Assembly: GCA_007134675.1 (NCBI GenBank) | Contig: SLKJ01000065.1 | Location: 1-52,671, forward strand | DNA from: Bacteroidales bacterium | Lineage (GTDB): Bacteria > Bacteroidota > Bacteroidia > Bacteroidales > PUMT01 | Direction of reading: 5' to 3' | Length of the DNA: 52,671 bases | Shown: piece after piece, positions 8,656 through 16,640 of the stretch | Layout: every line of letters starts with the position of its first letter | Numbering within the stretch: the stretch's first letter is position 1 | Made by a program: the position numbers and the translations under genes | Notes under the pieces: generated by a model | The model's database searches: none | Told to the model about the DNA's origin: nothing | The model's input: the letters and a program-made list of their open reading frames with translations, nothing else

Positions 8656-9735
8656 ATGAAAAGATCAGGTCTTTTTTTAATGACATTGTTTTTTCTCATT
8701 TTTACCGGATCCTGTAGCACCGGGGAAGATTCAAAGCCCAGAAATATCATTTTGTTAATCGGTGACGGTATGAGCTTTGCCCATTTTCAGGCAGGTATGC
8801 TGGCCAGTGAAAACCCTTTGAATCTTGAACAATTCAGGCACATCGGGTTTATTAAAACATCCTCGGCTAACAGGTTTGTTACCGATTCCGGTGCTGCCGG
8901 AACAGCTCTCGCCACAGGAGTGAAAACGAATAATGGCTATATAGGGATGGACCCTGACCAGAACCCGGTCAGGAGTATTTTACATATTGCATCTGACAAC
9001 GGCCTGTCAACCGGTATAGTTGTTAGTTGCGCAGTAACGCATGCCACGCCTGCAGCATTTATTGCACATCAGCCCAGCAGGAATATGGCAGAAGCCATAG
9101 CTCTCGATTATCTCTATTCCGGTGTTGATGTTTTTATCGGGGGAGGACGCAACCATTTTGAAAACAGAGACGATGGGCGTAACCTTCTCGATGAGCTTGC
9201 GTCGGCAGGTTACCAGATTGCCAGTAGTATGGATGAGGTAATGGGCGTAAGCTCCGGAAGGCTTGCAGGCCTTGTTGCCGAAGGGCATCCTCCAAGGTAC
9301 TCTGAAAACAGGGGCAATATGCTTCCTGATGCTACCGGGCTTACAATCAACATTCTCAACCAAAACCGGAAAGGTTTTTTCCTTATGGTGGAGGGTGCCC
9401 AGATAGACTGGGGTGGCCACGCCAACGATGTTGATTATATCGTAGATGAAATGATTGATTTTGACAGGGCTGTTGGTAAGGCTCTCGAATTTGCAAGAAA
9501 GGATGGTGAAACACTTGTCATTGTAACAAGCGATCATGATACCGGCGGGATGGCAATCCACGGTTTTGATCCAGAAACACGCGAGATAACGGCAGGCTGG
9601 ACAACCGGCGGACATACCGGACTTATACAGCCTGTATTTGCGTGGGGTCCTGGTGCTGAGAACTTCAATGGGATATATGAGAATACGGGTGTTTTTGATA
9701 AAATGCTTGAAGCCTTCGGATTCAGCAAAAACTGA
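8656..9735 (+). CDS. Alkaline phosphatase, probable lipoprotein
   Basis: 359 residues from the ATG at 8656; a TTG three codons earlier (8647) is an alternative start, but the ATG gives a cleaner signal peptide (KRSGLFLMTLFFLIFTGSC). The Cys after TGS suggests lipidation and an envelope location. Family motifs are all present: IILLIGDGMS (first metal Asp), TDSGAAGTALATG with the nucleophilic Ser, VTHATPAA, IGGGRNHF, EGAQIDWGGHAND (metal ligands), TSDHDTGG and TGGHTG. The enzyme hydrolyses phosphate monoesters in the periplasm. Length (~360) is that of the shorter PhoA-like proteins without large inserts. A hairpin ACCTGA-AATA-TCAGGT sits 12 bp after the stop. No Pho-box could be recognised. 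Confidence 0.9.
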   Translation: MKRSGLFLMTLFFLIFTGSCSTGEDSKPRNIILLIGDGMSFAHFQAGMLASENPLNLEQFRHIGFIKTSSANRFVTDSGAAGTALATGVKTNNGYIGMDPDQNPVRSILHIASDNGLSTGIVVSCAVTHATPAAFIAHQPSRNMAEAIALDYLYSGVDVFIGGGRNHFENRDDGRNLLDELASAGYQIASSMDEVMGVSSGRLAGLVAEGHPPRYSENRGNMLPDATGLTINILNQNRKGFFLMVEGAQIDWGGHANDVDYIVDEMIDFDRAVGKALEFARKDGETLVIVTSDHDTGGMAIHGFDPETREITAGWTTGGHTGLIQPVFAWGPGAENFNGIYENTGVFDKMLEAFGFSKN

Positions 9736-9746
9736 CTTCATTTTAA

Positions 9747-9762
9747 ACCTGAAATATCAGGT
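9747..9762 (+). terminator. Short hairpin after the alkaline phosphatase gene
   Basis: ACCTGA-AATA-TCAGGT forms a perfect 6-bp stem with a 4-base loop, 12 bp past the stop codon. It is followed by a weakly T-rich stretch (GTATAATTC) rather than a clear U-run, so terminator function is only possible. Confidence 0.3.
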
Positions 9763-9837
9763 GTATAATTCTGCAATTCCTACTCCTGATATTTTATGGT
9801 AAATTTCCACTAATTTTACCTGGACAAAACTTATTAG

Positions 9838-10458
9838 ATGGATGACTTGTTCAAAGGTGGAAGGAAACTGCCCCTGGTAGAGGATTTTTATACTATTCAG
9901 GGAGAAGGTTTTCATACCGGAAAGGCTGCCTATTTCATACGTCTGGGGGGGTGCGATATTGGTTGTTGCTGGTGTGATGCCAAATTCACATGGAACAGGC
10001 ACATGCATCCACTGGTTAATACGGATGAAATAATTAACAGAGCTTTGTCATTTCCTGCTATGTCAGTTGTTGTTACCGGCGGCGAACCAACTTCTTATCC
10101 ACTTGGATATCTTTCCCGGAATCTCAGGGATAAAGGGCTGAAGACATTTATTGAAACTTCAGGTGCTTATCCCATTACCGGGGAATGGGACTGGATATGC
10201 CTTTCTCCCAAAAAACAGAATCCACCCCTGCCTGATATTTTAACAATAGCGAATGAACTTAAGGTGATTGTATCAGATAGCACCGATCTGGCCTGGGCTG
10301 AGGAAAATGCCCTTAAGGTCAGTAAGGACTGTATGCTATATCTGCAACCGGAATGGAGCAGATACCAAAAGGTTGTTTCAGTCGTTATAGAGTATGTTAA
10401 GAAAAACCCGGTATGGCAAATTTCACTGCAGGCTCATAAGTTTATGCGTATTCCCTGA
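9838..10458 (+). CDS. queE: 7-carboxy-7-deazaguanine synthase (QueE, radical SAM)
   Basis: 206 residues. The N-terminus carries EDFYTIQGEGFHTGKAA, typical of QueE, followed by the radical-SAM cluster in the form CDIGCCWCD (CX3CX2C, about residues 39-46), the TGGEPT motif near residue 83 and a C-terminal LQAHKFMRIP. The enzyme converts 6-carboxy-tetrahydropterin to 7-carboxy-7-deazaguanine for queuosine synthesis, using SAM and a 4Fe-4S cluster in the cytoplasm. QueC, QueD and QueF are not in the window. The PorE-like gene begins 24 bp after its stop, so the two may be co-transcribed without an obvious functional link. No preQ1 riboswitch could be recognised upstream. Confidence 0.93.
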   Translation: MDDLFKGGRKLPLVEDFYTIQGEGFHTGKAAYFIRLGGCDIGCCWCDAKFTWNRHMHPLVNTDEIINRALSFPAMSVVVTGGEPTSYPLGYLSRNLRDKGLKTFIETSGAYPITGEWDWICLSPKKQNPPLPDILTIANELKVIVSDSTDLAWAEENALKVSKDCMLYLQPEWSRYQKVVSVVIEYVKKNPVWQISLQAHKFMRIP

Positions 10459-10482
10459 TTCCTGTAGAGATAAATCAAGTTT

Positions 10483-12417
10483 ATGCAACGGTTTTGTTTG
10501 TTTTTGTTGATATTTGCAATTACCAGTGGGTCATTTTCCCAGGAGCTATCTACCGGGAGTAACCGTGCTGCAAGATTTTTTCGTTCAGGATTGCAACAGT
10601 ATGACCTTCTCAATTATCAGGAGGCTCTTGATCTTTTTAAAAGAGCTATTTCGGCGGACAGGAATTTTCATGAGGCCTATCTCCTTGCTGGTGATGTCTG
10701 TTTCGATATGGGAGAATATCGCAAAGCTGCCGGTTTTTTTGAAGATGCTGTCAGTCTCGATCCGGACTTCTATCCGCTTGCCTGGTTAAATCTGGGTAAT
10801 TCATGGATGGCAGTAGGCGAATATGAGGATGCGCGGAATTCCTTTATCGTACTTTCATCTCATCCGGGTGTATCTGAAAGGTATCATCGTTTAGCTGACC
10901 GGAAGATAAAGAACTGTGATTTTGCTATCAATGCAATGGAAAACCCGGTTCCGTTTGATCCTGTCAGTATCGGGCCTGCAATCAACACCGGTGATGATGA
11001 GTACTGGCCTACGGTGACTGCAGATGAGCAGACTATGATATTTACCAGGCAGATAAAACGGAACCCCGCCGGGAGAAGGTTTCCCGGAAATTTACGGGAG
11101 GATTTTTATGTGAGTTACAATATTAACGGTGAATGGAGTGTTGCCAGAAACATTGGTCCCCCGCTGAATTCTGAACTAAATGAAGGTGCTCCCTCCGTAA
11201 CGGCTGACGGAAGGCTGATTTTCTTTACCGCCTGTAACAGGGAGGATGGTTTGGGTAGCTGTGACATTTATTTTGCTGAAAGACAGGGTGACAGGTGGGG
11301 CGAACCGGTCAACCTTGGTTCTCCTGTTAATACTGCTTCATGGGAGGCTCAGCCCTCTGTCTCACCAGATGGAAAAGTTCTCTATTTTGCCAGTAACCGG
11401 CAGGGAGGACAAGGTAAAATGGATATTTGGTATTCGCAGATTGCATCAGATGGAAATTGGGGAGATCCTGTTAACCTCGGCGAAATAATAAATACTGATG
11501 GTAATGAGATGTCACCTTTCATCCATCCTGACAACAGGACATTATATTTTTCATCCGATGGTCATACAGGAATGGGGGGGTATGATCTTTTTGTTACCCG
11601 CAGAAATGATGATGGTGAATGGGGCAAGCCTGAAAACCTGGGTTATCCGTTAAATACCCATCATGATGAAATTGGTCTTATAGTGAACGCACGCGGTGAC
11701 CGGGGATATTTCGCATCTGACCGACTGACCGGAGAGGTACGTGATATATACTCATTTGAACTTCATGAAACGGTCCGTCCAATGGAGGTTTCCTATATGA
11801 AAGGAACTGTTTATGATGCCTCTACCCGTAGAAGGCTGTATGCCAGTTTTGAACTTATTGACCTGCTTACCGCTGAAACCGTCATTCAGTCCTGGTCCGA
11901 CCCTGTTACAGGTGAGTTCCTGGTGCCAATTGCCACCGGGAGGGATTATGCGTTGAATGTGTCGGGAAGCGGATACCTGTTCTACTCTGATCATTTTTCC
12001 CTTAGCGGCTTTGCACATCAGACTGACCCATTTCTGAAGGATGTACCATTGCATCCCATAAAGGAGGGTGAAAAGACCATTCTGCGAAATATCTTTTTTG
12101 AATTTGACAGCTATGAACTATTGCCCGAATCAATAGTAGAGCTTGAAAAGCTTGTCGAATTTCTGAATAATAATCCTGAGATCAGGGTAAGGATAAATGG
12201 TCACACTGACAATATTGGCGATCCTAAATATAACATGGAACTGTCGGAGAGGAGGACAGAGTCTGTTGCCGAATATCTTTCAGGCTCAGGTATCGATATG
12301 AAAAGGATCGGGTATGCTGGATTCGGAGAGACAATGCCAATAGCTGATAATGATACTGAAGAAGGCAGGGCTGAAAACAGGCGAACTGAATTCGAGATTA
12401 TCGGTATTGAATACTAA
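10483..12417 (+). CDS. PorE-like OmpA-family protein: TPR, PD40 propeller, carboxypeptidase-regulatory and OmpA domains
   Basis: 644 residues with signal peptide MQRFCLFLLIFAITSGSFSQ. TPR units lie at about residues 25-145 (QYDLLNYQEALDLFKRAI, LAGDVCFDMGEYRKAAGFF). Residues about 165-430 hold WD40-like PD40 repeats (PSVTADGRLIFFTA, PSVSPDGKVLYFASNRQGG, PFIHPDNRTLYFSSDGHTG). A carboxypeptidase-regulatory-like fold follows at about 435-515. The OmpA C-terminal peptidoglycan-binding domain is at about 535-644 (FEFDSYELLPES, INGHTDNIGDPKYNMELSERR). This architecture equals that described for PorE of the type IX secretion system. Bacteroidota often carry several paralogues, so a direct T9SS role is inferred, not shown. 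Location: periplasm, bound to peptidoglycan under the outer membrane. Confidence 0.85.
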   Translation: MQRFCLFLLIFAITSGSFSQELSTGSNRAARFFRSGLQQYDLLNYQEALDLFKRAISADRNFHEAYLLAGDVCFDMGEYRKAAGFFEDAVSLDPDFYPLAWLNLGNSWMAVGEYEDARNSFIVLSSHPGVSERYHRLADRKIKNCDFAINAMENPVPFDPVSIGPAINTGDDEYWPTVTADEQTMIFTRQIKRNPAGRRFPGNLREDFYVSYNINGEWSVARNIGPPLNSELNEGAPSVTADGRLIFFTACNREDGLGSCDIYFAERQGDRWGEPVNLGSPVNTASWEAQPSVSPDGKVLYFASNRQGGQGKMDIWYSQIASDGNWGDPVNLGEIINTDGNEMSPFIHPDNRTLYFSSDGHTGMGGYDLFVTRRNDDGEWGKPENLGYPLNTHHDEIGLIVNARGDRGYFASDRLTGEVRDIYSFELHETVRPMEVSYMKGTVYDASTRRRLYASFELIDLLTAETVIQSWSDPVTGEFLVPIATGRDYALNVSGSGYLFYSDHFSLSGFAHQTDPFLKDVPLHPIKEGEKTILRNIFFEFDSYELLPESIVELEKLVEFLNNNPEIRVRINGHTDNIGDPKYNMELSERRTESVAEYLSGSGIDMKRIGYAGFGETMPIADNDTEEGRAENRRTEFEIIGIEY

Positions 12418-12449
12418 CGGGATAATTAGTGCCGGACCCGTTACTTTTT

Positions 12450-12845
12450 TCAAAGGGTTTCTGTCTTTACCTCTATAAAGGGGGGAGAAGCAATGTGTTT
12501 CTTTACCGTACAGAGGTCTGCTGCCTTTATTACCGCCTCCCTGTATTTTTCGGGAAAACTTTCAGGAAGCTTTATATCTATGTTAATTTTGTCAATCAGT
12601 TTTTTTTGGTGGTTGTAATTCATTGTCTGAACAATCTTTATTTCTCCGGCCGGTATACCTCTCTGATCACAAAAAGACTTTACATAAATTCCTGCACAGG
12701 TTCCGATCGATGCCAGAAAAAGCGTAAATGGTTCGGGAGCGCTTCCTTCACCGCCGGCCTTGACTGTCTGGTCGGTTTTTATTAGCATGCCTTTGTATTC
12801 GGCATTTACCTTTTTCCCATCTTCAAAAGATATTGTCATTTCCAT
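12450..12845 (-). CDS. OsmC family protein
   Basis: 131 residues. The two conserved cysteines of the OsmC/Ohr peroxidase fold are visible: GTCAGIYVKSFCDQRG near residue 49 and AADLCTVKKHI near residue 111, together with EGSAPEPFTLFLASIGTC. OsmC-type proteins reduce organic hydroperoxides in the cytoplasm. This short YhfA-like version is less well characterised, so peroxidase activity is inferred from the cysteine pair. It points away from the DUF6485 gene and converges with the PorE-like gene, 32 bp past that gene's stop. An antisense frame across the same DNA has no family features. Confidence 0.88.
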   Translation of the reverse strand: MEMTISFEDGKKVNAEYKGMLIKTDQTVKAGGEGSAPEPFTLFLASIGTCAGIYVKSFCDQRGIPAGEIKIVQTMNYNHQKKLIDKINIDIKLPESFPEKYREAVIKAADLCTVKKHIASPPFIEVKTETL

Positions 12846-12913
12846 AATTGAAGATTTTTTATTTCTTTTGTATAATAACAGGCTTGAACGCTTAATGTTT
12901 AAATTGTTTAATA

Positions 12914-13099
12914 ATGGATTGCAAGATTGAGAAGAACAGACAGATATGTAACTGCACCTACTCCTGCAGCCGCAAGGGAATGTGCTGCGATTGCCTTCAC
13001 TATCACAGAAGAATGGGTCAGCTACCCGCTTGCTATTTCAGCACCGAGGTTGAGCGGACTTATGACCGGAGCATAGAGAATTATCTCAGAAACCGTTAG
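12914..13099 (+). CDS. Small cysteine-rich DUF6485 family protein
   Basis: 61 residues with a Cys cluster: MDCKIEKNRQICNCTY, then CSRKGMCCDCLHYHRR and LPACYF, ending TYDRSIENYLRNR. The spacing of six or more Cys with His suggests a bound metal, probably zinc or iron-sulfur. I recognise it as DUF6485, a small family of unknown function common in anaerobic Bacteria and Archaea. It is transcribed divergently from osmC (68 bp between starts) and converges with the Tricorn-type gene. Confidence 0.8.
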   Translation: MDCKIEKNRQICNCTYSCSRKGMCCDCLHYHRRMGQLPACYFSTEVERTYDRSIENYLRNR

Positions 13100-13142
13100 T
13101 CACCACTTTCGGCACTTGCAGCCTCTGCTTCCCTTTAACCTG

Positions 13143-16100
13143 CTATTTGCTCTTATCGGGGAAATCAGGTATCGGAGGAACCCACTGGTCCCATTCCTCA
13201 ATCTTTTCCAGAATTACCTTTATTGCCTTGTTCAACTGGTCATCTATTCCTCTGAACTCCCTTGTTGGGTCATTATCTATCCAGATATCCGGCTCCACAC
13301 CTTCTCCCTCAATTATGAATCCGCTGCCATCAGCAGCGAAAGGCGCGTATGAAGGGGTAATGATTGATCCGCCATCCATGCTGGGGATTGCACCGCTGTA
13401 ACCGACAACTCCACCCCAGCTTGTCACACCTATTATCTTTCCGATATTGTGATGCCTGAACCTGTAGGGAAACAGATCCCCGTCGGAGGCTGAATACCTG
13501 TCAATCAGTGCCACCTTTGGTCCCACATGAGTTCCGACAGGATTGACCGAACCCTGTGTCTTGTTTGTATGCATAGTGGCAAATGTCATGGTTCGCTGAA
13601 GGCGTTCAATGATCATGGGAGATACATTTCCCCCGCCATTACCCCTGTTATCAATTATGAGTCCGCGTTTCTGAAGCTGTGGGTAATAAAGCCTGGCCCA
13701 CTGATTAAGTCCGTGAACACCCATGTCCGGTATATGGAGATACCCGACCTGTCCGCCTGTAGCCTGATCAACTTTACGTATATTGTCCTGCACCCAGTTA
13801 TAATAATAAAGATCTGATTCGTCAGCTACAGGGGTGACTATTATCCTGCGACTGCCTTCCATTTCCGGCTTGTTGTTGACTGTGAGCTCGACCAGGTTGC
13901 CGGCTGTGTTTACAAGCAGACTGTATATATTGTTAACCTCATTTACAGGGGTTCCGTTTACCGCAAGTATGAAATCCCCCCTGCTTATGTTCAGGCCAAT
14001 TTCAGTAAGGGGTGAGCGAAGATCGCTGCTCCAGTTTGCACCCTCAAGTATCCGGTCTATCTGCACATATCCCGATTGGTGGGTGCTTAATTCAGCTCCC
14101 AGCAGGCCTGTGCTTATACGCTTCGGCATTGGACGTTCTCCGTTTTGAGCATAGGCATGGCTGACATTGAGTTCTGCAATCAGCTCACCTATGACGTAAG
14201 TCAGGTCGGTGCGGTGCTTAACATGTGGAATCAGAACATTATACTTTTCATACATCGCTTTCCAGTCCACGCCATGCATATTGGGATCGTAGAAAAAGTC
14301 CCTCATCTGCCGCCAGCTTTCATCATAAATCTGCTGCCATTCCTTTGAGTAATCAACCCATGCTCTCATATCGGAAAGATCGATGTGATCGGTAATATTT
14401 ATTGGTGAGGAGGGAAGGTCTATAACTGCGAAATTATTACGGACCCTGACCAGCATCTTTTTATTACTGGCCGATATGCTGAAAAAGATATTCTCGCCAA
14501 GCTCGGTCTCCTTCCTGGTTTTGAGGTCGTACATTTTCATGGTGGAAGAACCGGCCGCACTGGAGCGTTCGTTATAGTAGATCCGGTCTTCCACTGCTGC
14601 AACACTGAAATAGTTTGATGGCTTCACCGGCAGGGAGACGATCCTGTTTTGTATCCCTTCCGGATCAACCTTTATTGTACCTCCCTGTTTTTCCGTACCT
14701 CTACCGGAACGGGTACCGGCTTCTTGTGAAGAGCCGGACCCCGTTTCCAGTTTATCATCTTCGGGTGCGAATGGATGCGGGGTATCTGCGGAAAGCGTCG
14801 CCAGGTATATCCTTGCCATATCAGTATAGGCATGGTTCCACTCGGTATGACTGTAGATTGGATTAAAATCCCTTCTCGATATGAAGACCAGGTATTTGCC
14901 GTCTGAGCTGAATGTGGGGCTGCCCGAGGCGTACCATCCTTCTGTTACATCATGCGAACTACCGGTCTGAACATTATAAAGGCAGATCACGTTCATGCCC
15001 TGCTCCGGTCTTGTATAGGCGATCCAACGGCTGTCAGGCGACCAGCTGTAGTCAGACATAACACTCACTCCGCTATGTGCCACATCTCTGACCATTCCAG
15101 TGGCAACCTCCAGAATTCTCAGCCTGTTTTTTTTGTCGTGGTAAAGTATTTTTTTGCTGTCCGGCGACCATTTAAAACTGAAAATATAGGTGTCGCCGGC
15201 AAAGGTCATCTGAACAGGCGGTTGTGATCCGTCATGCTTTTGCAGGTATATCTCAAATTCACCGCTTTTATCTGACACCCATGCAATGTGTTCTCCGTTT
15301 GGCGACCAGCTGGCATCTCTTTCATGAACTCCGGGGGTCTGGGTAAGGTTCCTGGTAATCCCGCTTTTTACAGGGACATTGAAAACTTCTCCCCTTGCTG
15401 AAATAACCAGTCTCTCGCCATTGGGAGAGGTGCCGGCCGAGCGGACTGATTCTGAAAGGTCTTTCCATTCTGCCCGGGCATGTACGAAATCGCCCCTGAT
15501 CGTTATAGGGACCCTTTCATAATTCTTAGTTTTTATATTGAATTTGTATATATAGCCGCCGTTTTCAAATACTATGAATTCCCTTCCCAGAGAGGGGAAT
15601 TTAATGTCGAACTCAGAGAAACTGGTCACCCTTTCGATCTCCCCGGTATTGGTATTGTAAACATACATGTTCATTGTCCGGTCACGGTCAGAGAGGAAAT
15701 ATATCTCGTCTCTGATCCACATGGGTATTATATCCTGAGACTTACTGTTAGTTATATTGGTGTTGGTACGCGATATCATGTCAAAAACCCATATATCATC
15801 AGCCATTCCCCCCCTGTAGTATTTCCATGTGCGGAATTCACGAAATACCTTGTTGTATGCAATCTTTTTACCGTCAAGGGAATATGAGAGAAATCCACCT
15901 TCAGAAAGTGGAACCTGCTCGGGCAGCCCTCCTTCGGCAGATATGTTATAAAGCTGCCCTTTAAACGAATTGAAGGATCTTTTCCTTGACCTGAAAGTGA
16001 CCTGTTTTCCGTCAGGAGTCCAACCCATTACGATATTATTCGGACCCATACGGTCGCCAAGATCATCCCTGCTCAGGGTGGCAGTATAAGTGAGACGTTT

Positions 16101-16397
16101 TGGCTCACCACCTTCCGCCGGTATAATAAACACTTCTGTGTTTCCATCATACTGTCCGGTAAAAGCGATATGTTTACCGTCAGGTGAAAAGCGGGGAAAC
16201 ATTTCGTAACCTTCATGACCAGTAAGTTTCCTGGCTGTTCCGCCGGAACTTTTAACTGTGTAAAGGCTTCCTGCATAGCTGAAAACGATCTTATCGCCGT
16301 GAATGGCAGGGAATCTCAATAGTCTTGCTTCATCCTGAGCGACTATTAAAGAATAAACAAATAGCAGCACCAGGATGCCGGTAATTTTCTTTATCAT
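13143..16397 (-). CDS. Secreted Tricorn-type S41 peptidase
   Basis: 1084 residues with signal peptide MIKKITGILVLLFVYSLIVAQ, so it acts in the periplasm or outside, unlike the cytoplasmic archaeal Tricorn. Residues about 25-310 and 315-560 hold two PD40/WD40-like propellers (FPRFSPDGKHIAFTGQYDG, ASWSPNGEHIAWVSDKSG). A helical C1 domain with VSHAYAQ lies near residue 744. A PDZ domain follows at about 755-850 and the S41 protease core at about 870-1060, with the nucleophile in DRYSASDGDLF near 967 and Glu in GEGVEPD near 1030. These positions nearly coincide with the tricorn catalytic residues S745/H746/S965/E1023, so the site looks intact. It degrades oligopeptides; the physiological substrate is unknown. 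Confidence 0.93.
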   Translation of the reverse strand: MIKKITGILVLLFVYSLIVAQDEARLLRFPAIHGDKIVFSYAGSLYTVKSSGGTARKLTGHEGYEMFPRFSPDGKHIAFTGQYDGNTEVFIIPAEGGEPKRLTYTATLSRDDLGDRMGPNNIVMGWTPDGKQVTFRSRKRSFNSFKGQLYNISAEGGLPEQVPLSEGGFLSYSLDGKKIAYNKVFREFRTWKYYRGGMADDIWVFDMISRTNTNITNSKSQDIIPMWIRDEIYFLSDRDRTMNMYVYNTNTGEIERVTSFSEFDIKFPSLGREFIVFENGGYIYKFNIKTKNYERVPITIRGDFVHARAEWKDLSESVRSAGTSPNGERLVISARGEVFNVPVKSGITRNLTQTPGVHERDASWSPNGEHIAWVSDKSGEFEIYLQKHDGSQPPVQMTFAGDTYIFSFKWSPDSKKILYHDKKNRLRILEVATGMVRDVAHSGVSVMSDYSWSPDSRWIAYTRPEQGMNVICLYNVQTGSSHDVTEGWYASGSPTFSSDGKYLVFISRRDFNPIYSHTEWNHAYTDMARIYLATLSADTPHPFAPEDDKLETGSGSSQEAGTRSGRGTEKQGGTIKVDPEGIQNRIVSLPVKPSNYFSVAAVEDRIYYNERSSAAGSSTMKMYDLKTRKETELGENIFFSISASNKKMLVRVRNNFAVIDLPSSPINITDHIDLSDMRAWVDYSKEWQQIYDESWRQMRDFFYDPNMHGVDWKAMYEKYNVLIPHVKHRTDLTYVIGELIAELNVSHAYAQNGERPMPKRISTGLLGAELSTHQSGYVQIDRILEGANWSSDLRSPLTEIGLNISRGDFILAVNGTPVNEVNNIYSLLVNTAGNLVELTVNNKPEMEGSRRIIVTPVADESDLYYYNWVQDNIRKVDQATGGQVGYLHIPDMGVHGLNQWARLYYPQLQKRGLIIDNRGNGGGNVSPMIIERLQRTMTFATMHTNKTQGSVNPVGTHVGPKVALIDRYSASDGDLFPYRFRHHNIGKIIGVTSWGGVVGYSGAIPSMDGGSIITPSYAPFAADGSGFIIEGEGVEPDIWIDNDPTREFRGIDDQLNKAIKVILEKIEEWDQWVPPIPDFPDKSK

Positions 16398-16501
16398 GAT
16401 AACAGTGGTATTTATTAATATGAATTGTAAGATAATCAGACTGTAAATTTACTAAAAATGACTGCAAAACAATGTAGGAGAGAAAAATTGTTTTTTTAAC
16501 A

Positions 16502-16531
16502 TTTGGTTGCGCAACTTTTTTCTTATATTTC
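16502..16531 (+). promoter_or_regulatory. Candidate promoter for the GH3-lactamase gene, with internal palindrome
   Basis: TTTG at 16502-16505 and TATATTTC at 16524-16531 are separated by 18 bp, close to the Bacteroidota TTTG-N19-TAnnTTTG pattern. The perfect palindrome GTTGCGCAAC (16506-16515) starts right after the -33 box. It lies between the divergent Tricorn-type and GH3-lactamase genes, so it could be an operator, but no regulator is known for it. Confidence 0.4.
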
Positions 16532-16640
16532 CGTATTTATTGGGGATTACAGGGCTGTGGACCCATAATGAGTATGCGATGCCGGCCGGCCCCATCATTC
16601 CTAAATAAATTTGGCTGAATAACTATATCAGGTTTGGATT

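Noticed and set aside
9007-9741. 244-residue minus-strand frame
   Set aside because: Antisense to the alkaline phosphatase gene, whose catalytic motifs are all intact; no features of its own.
12429-12785. 118-residue plus-strand frame over osmC
   Set aside because: The minus strand encodes a clear OsmC protein with both cysteines; the plus frame has no likeness to anything.
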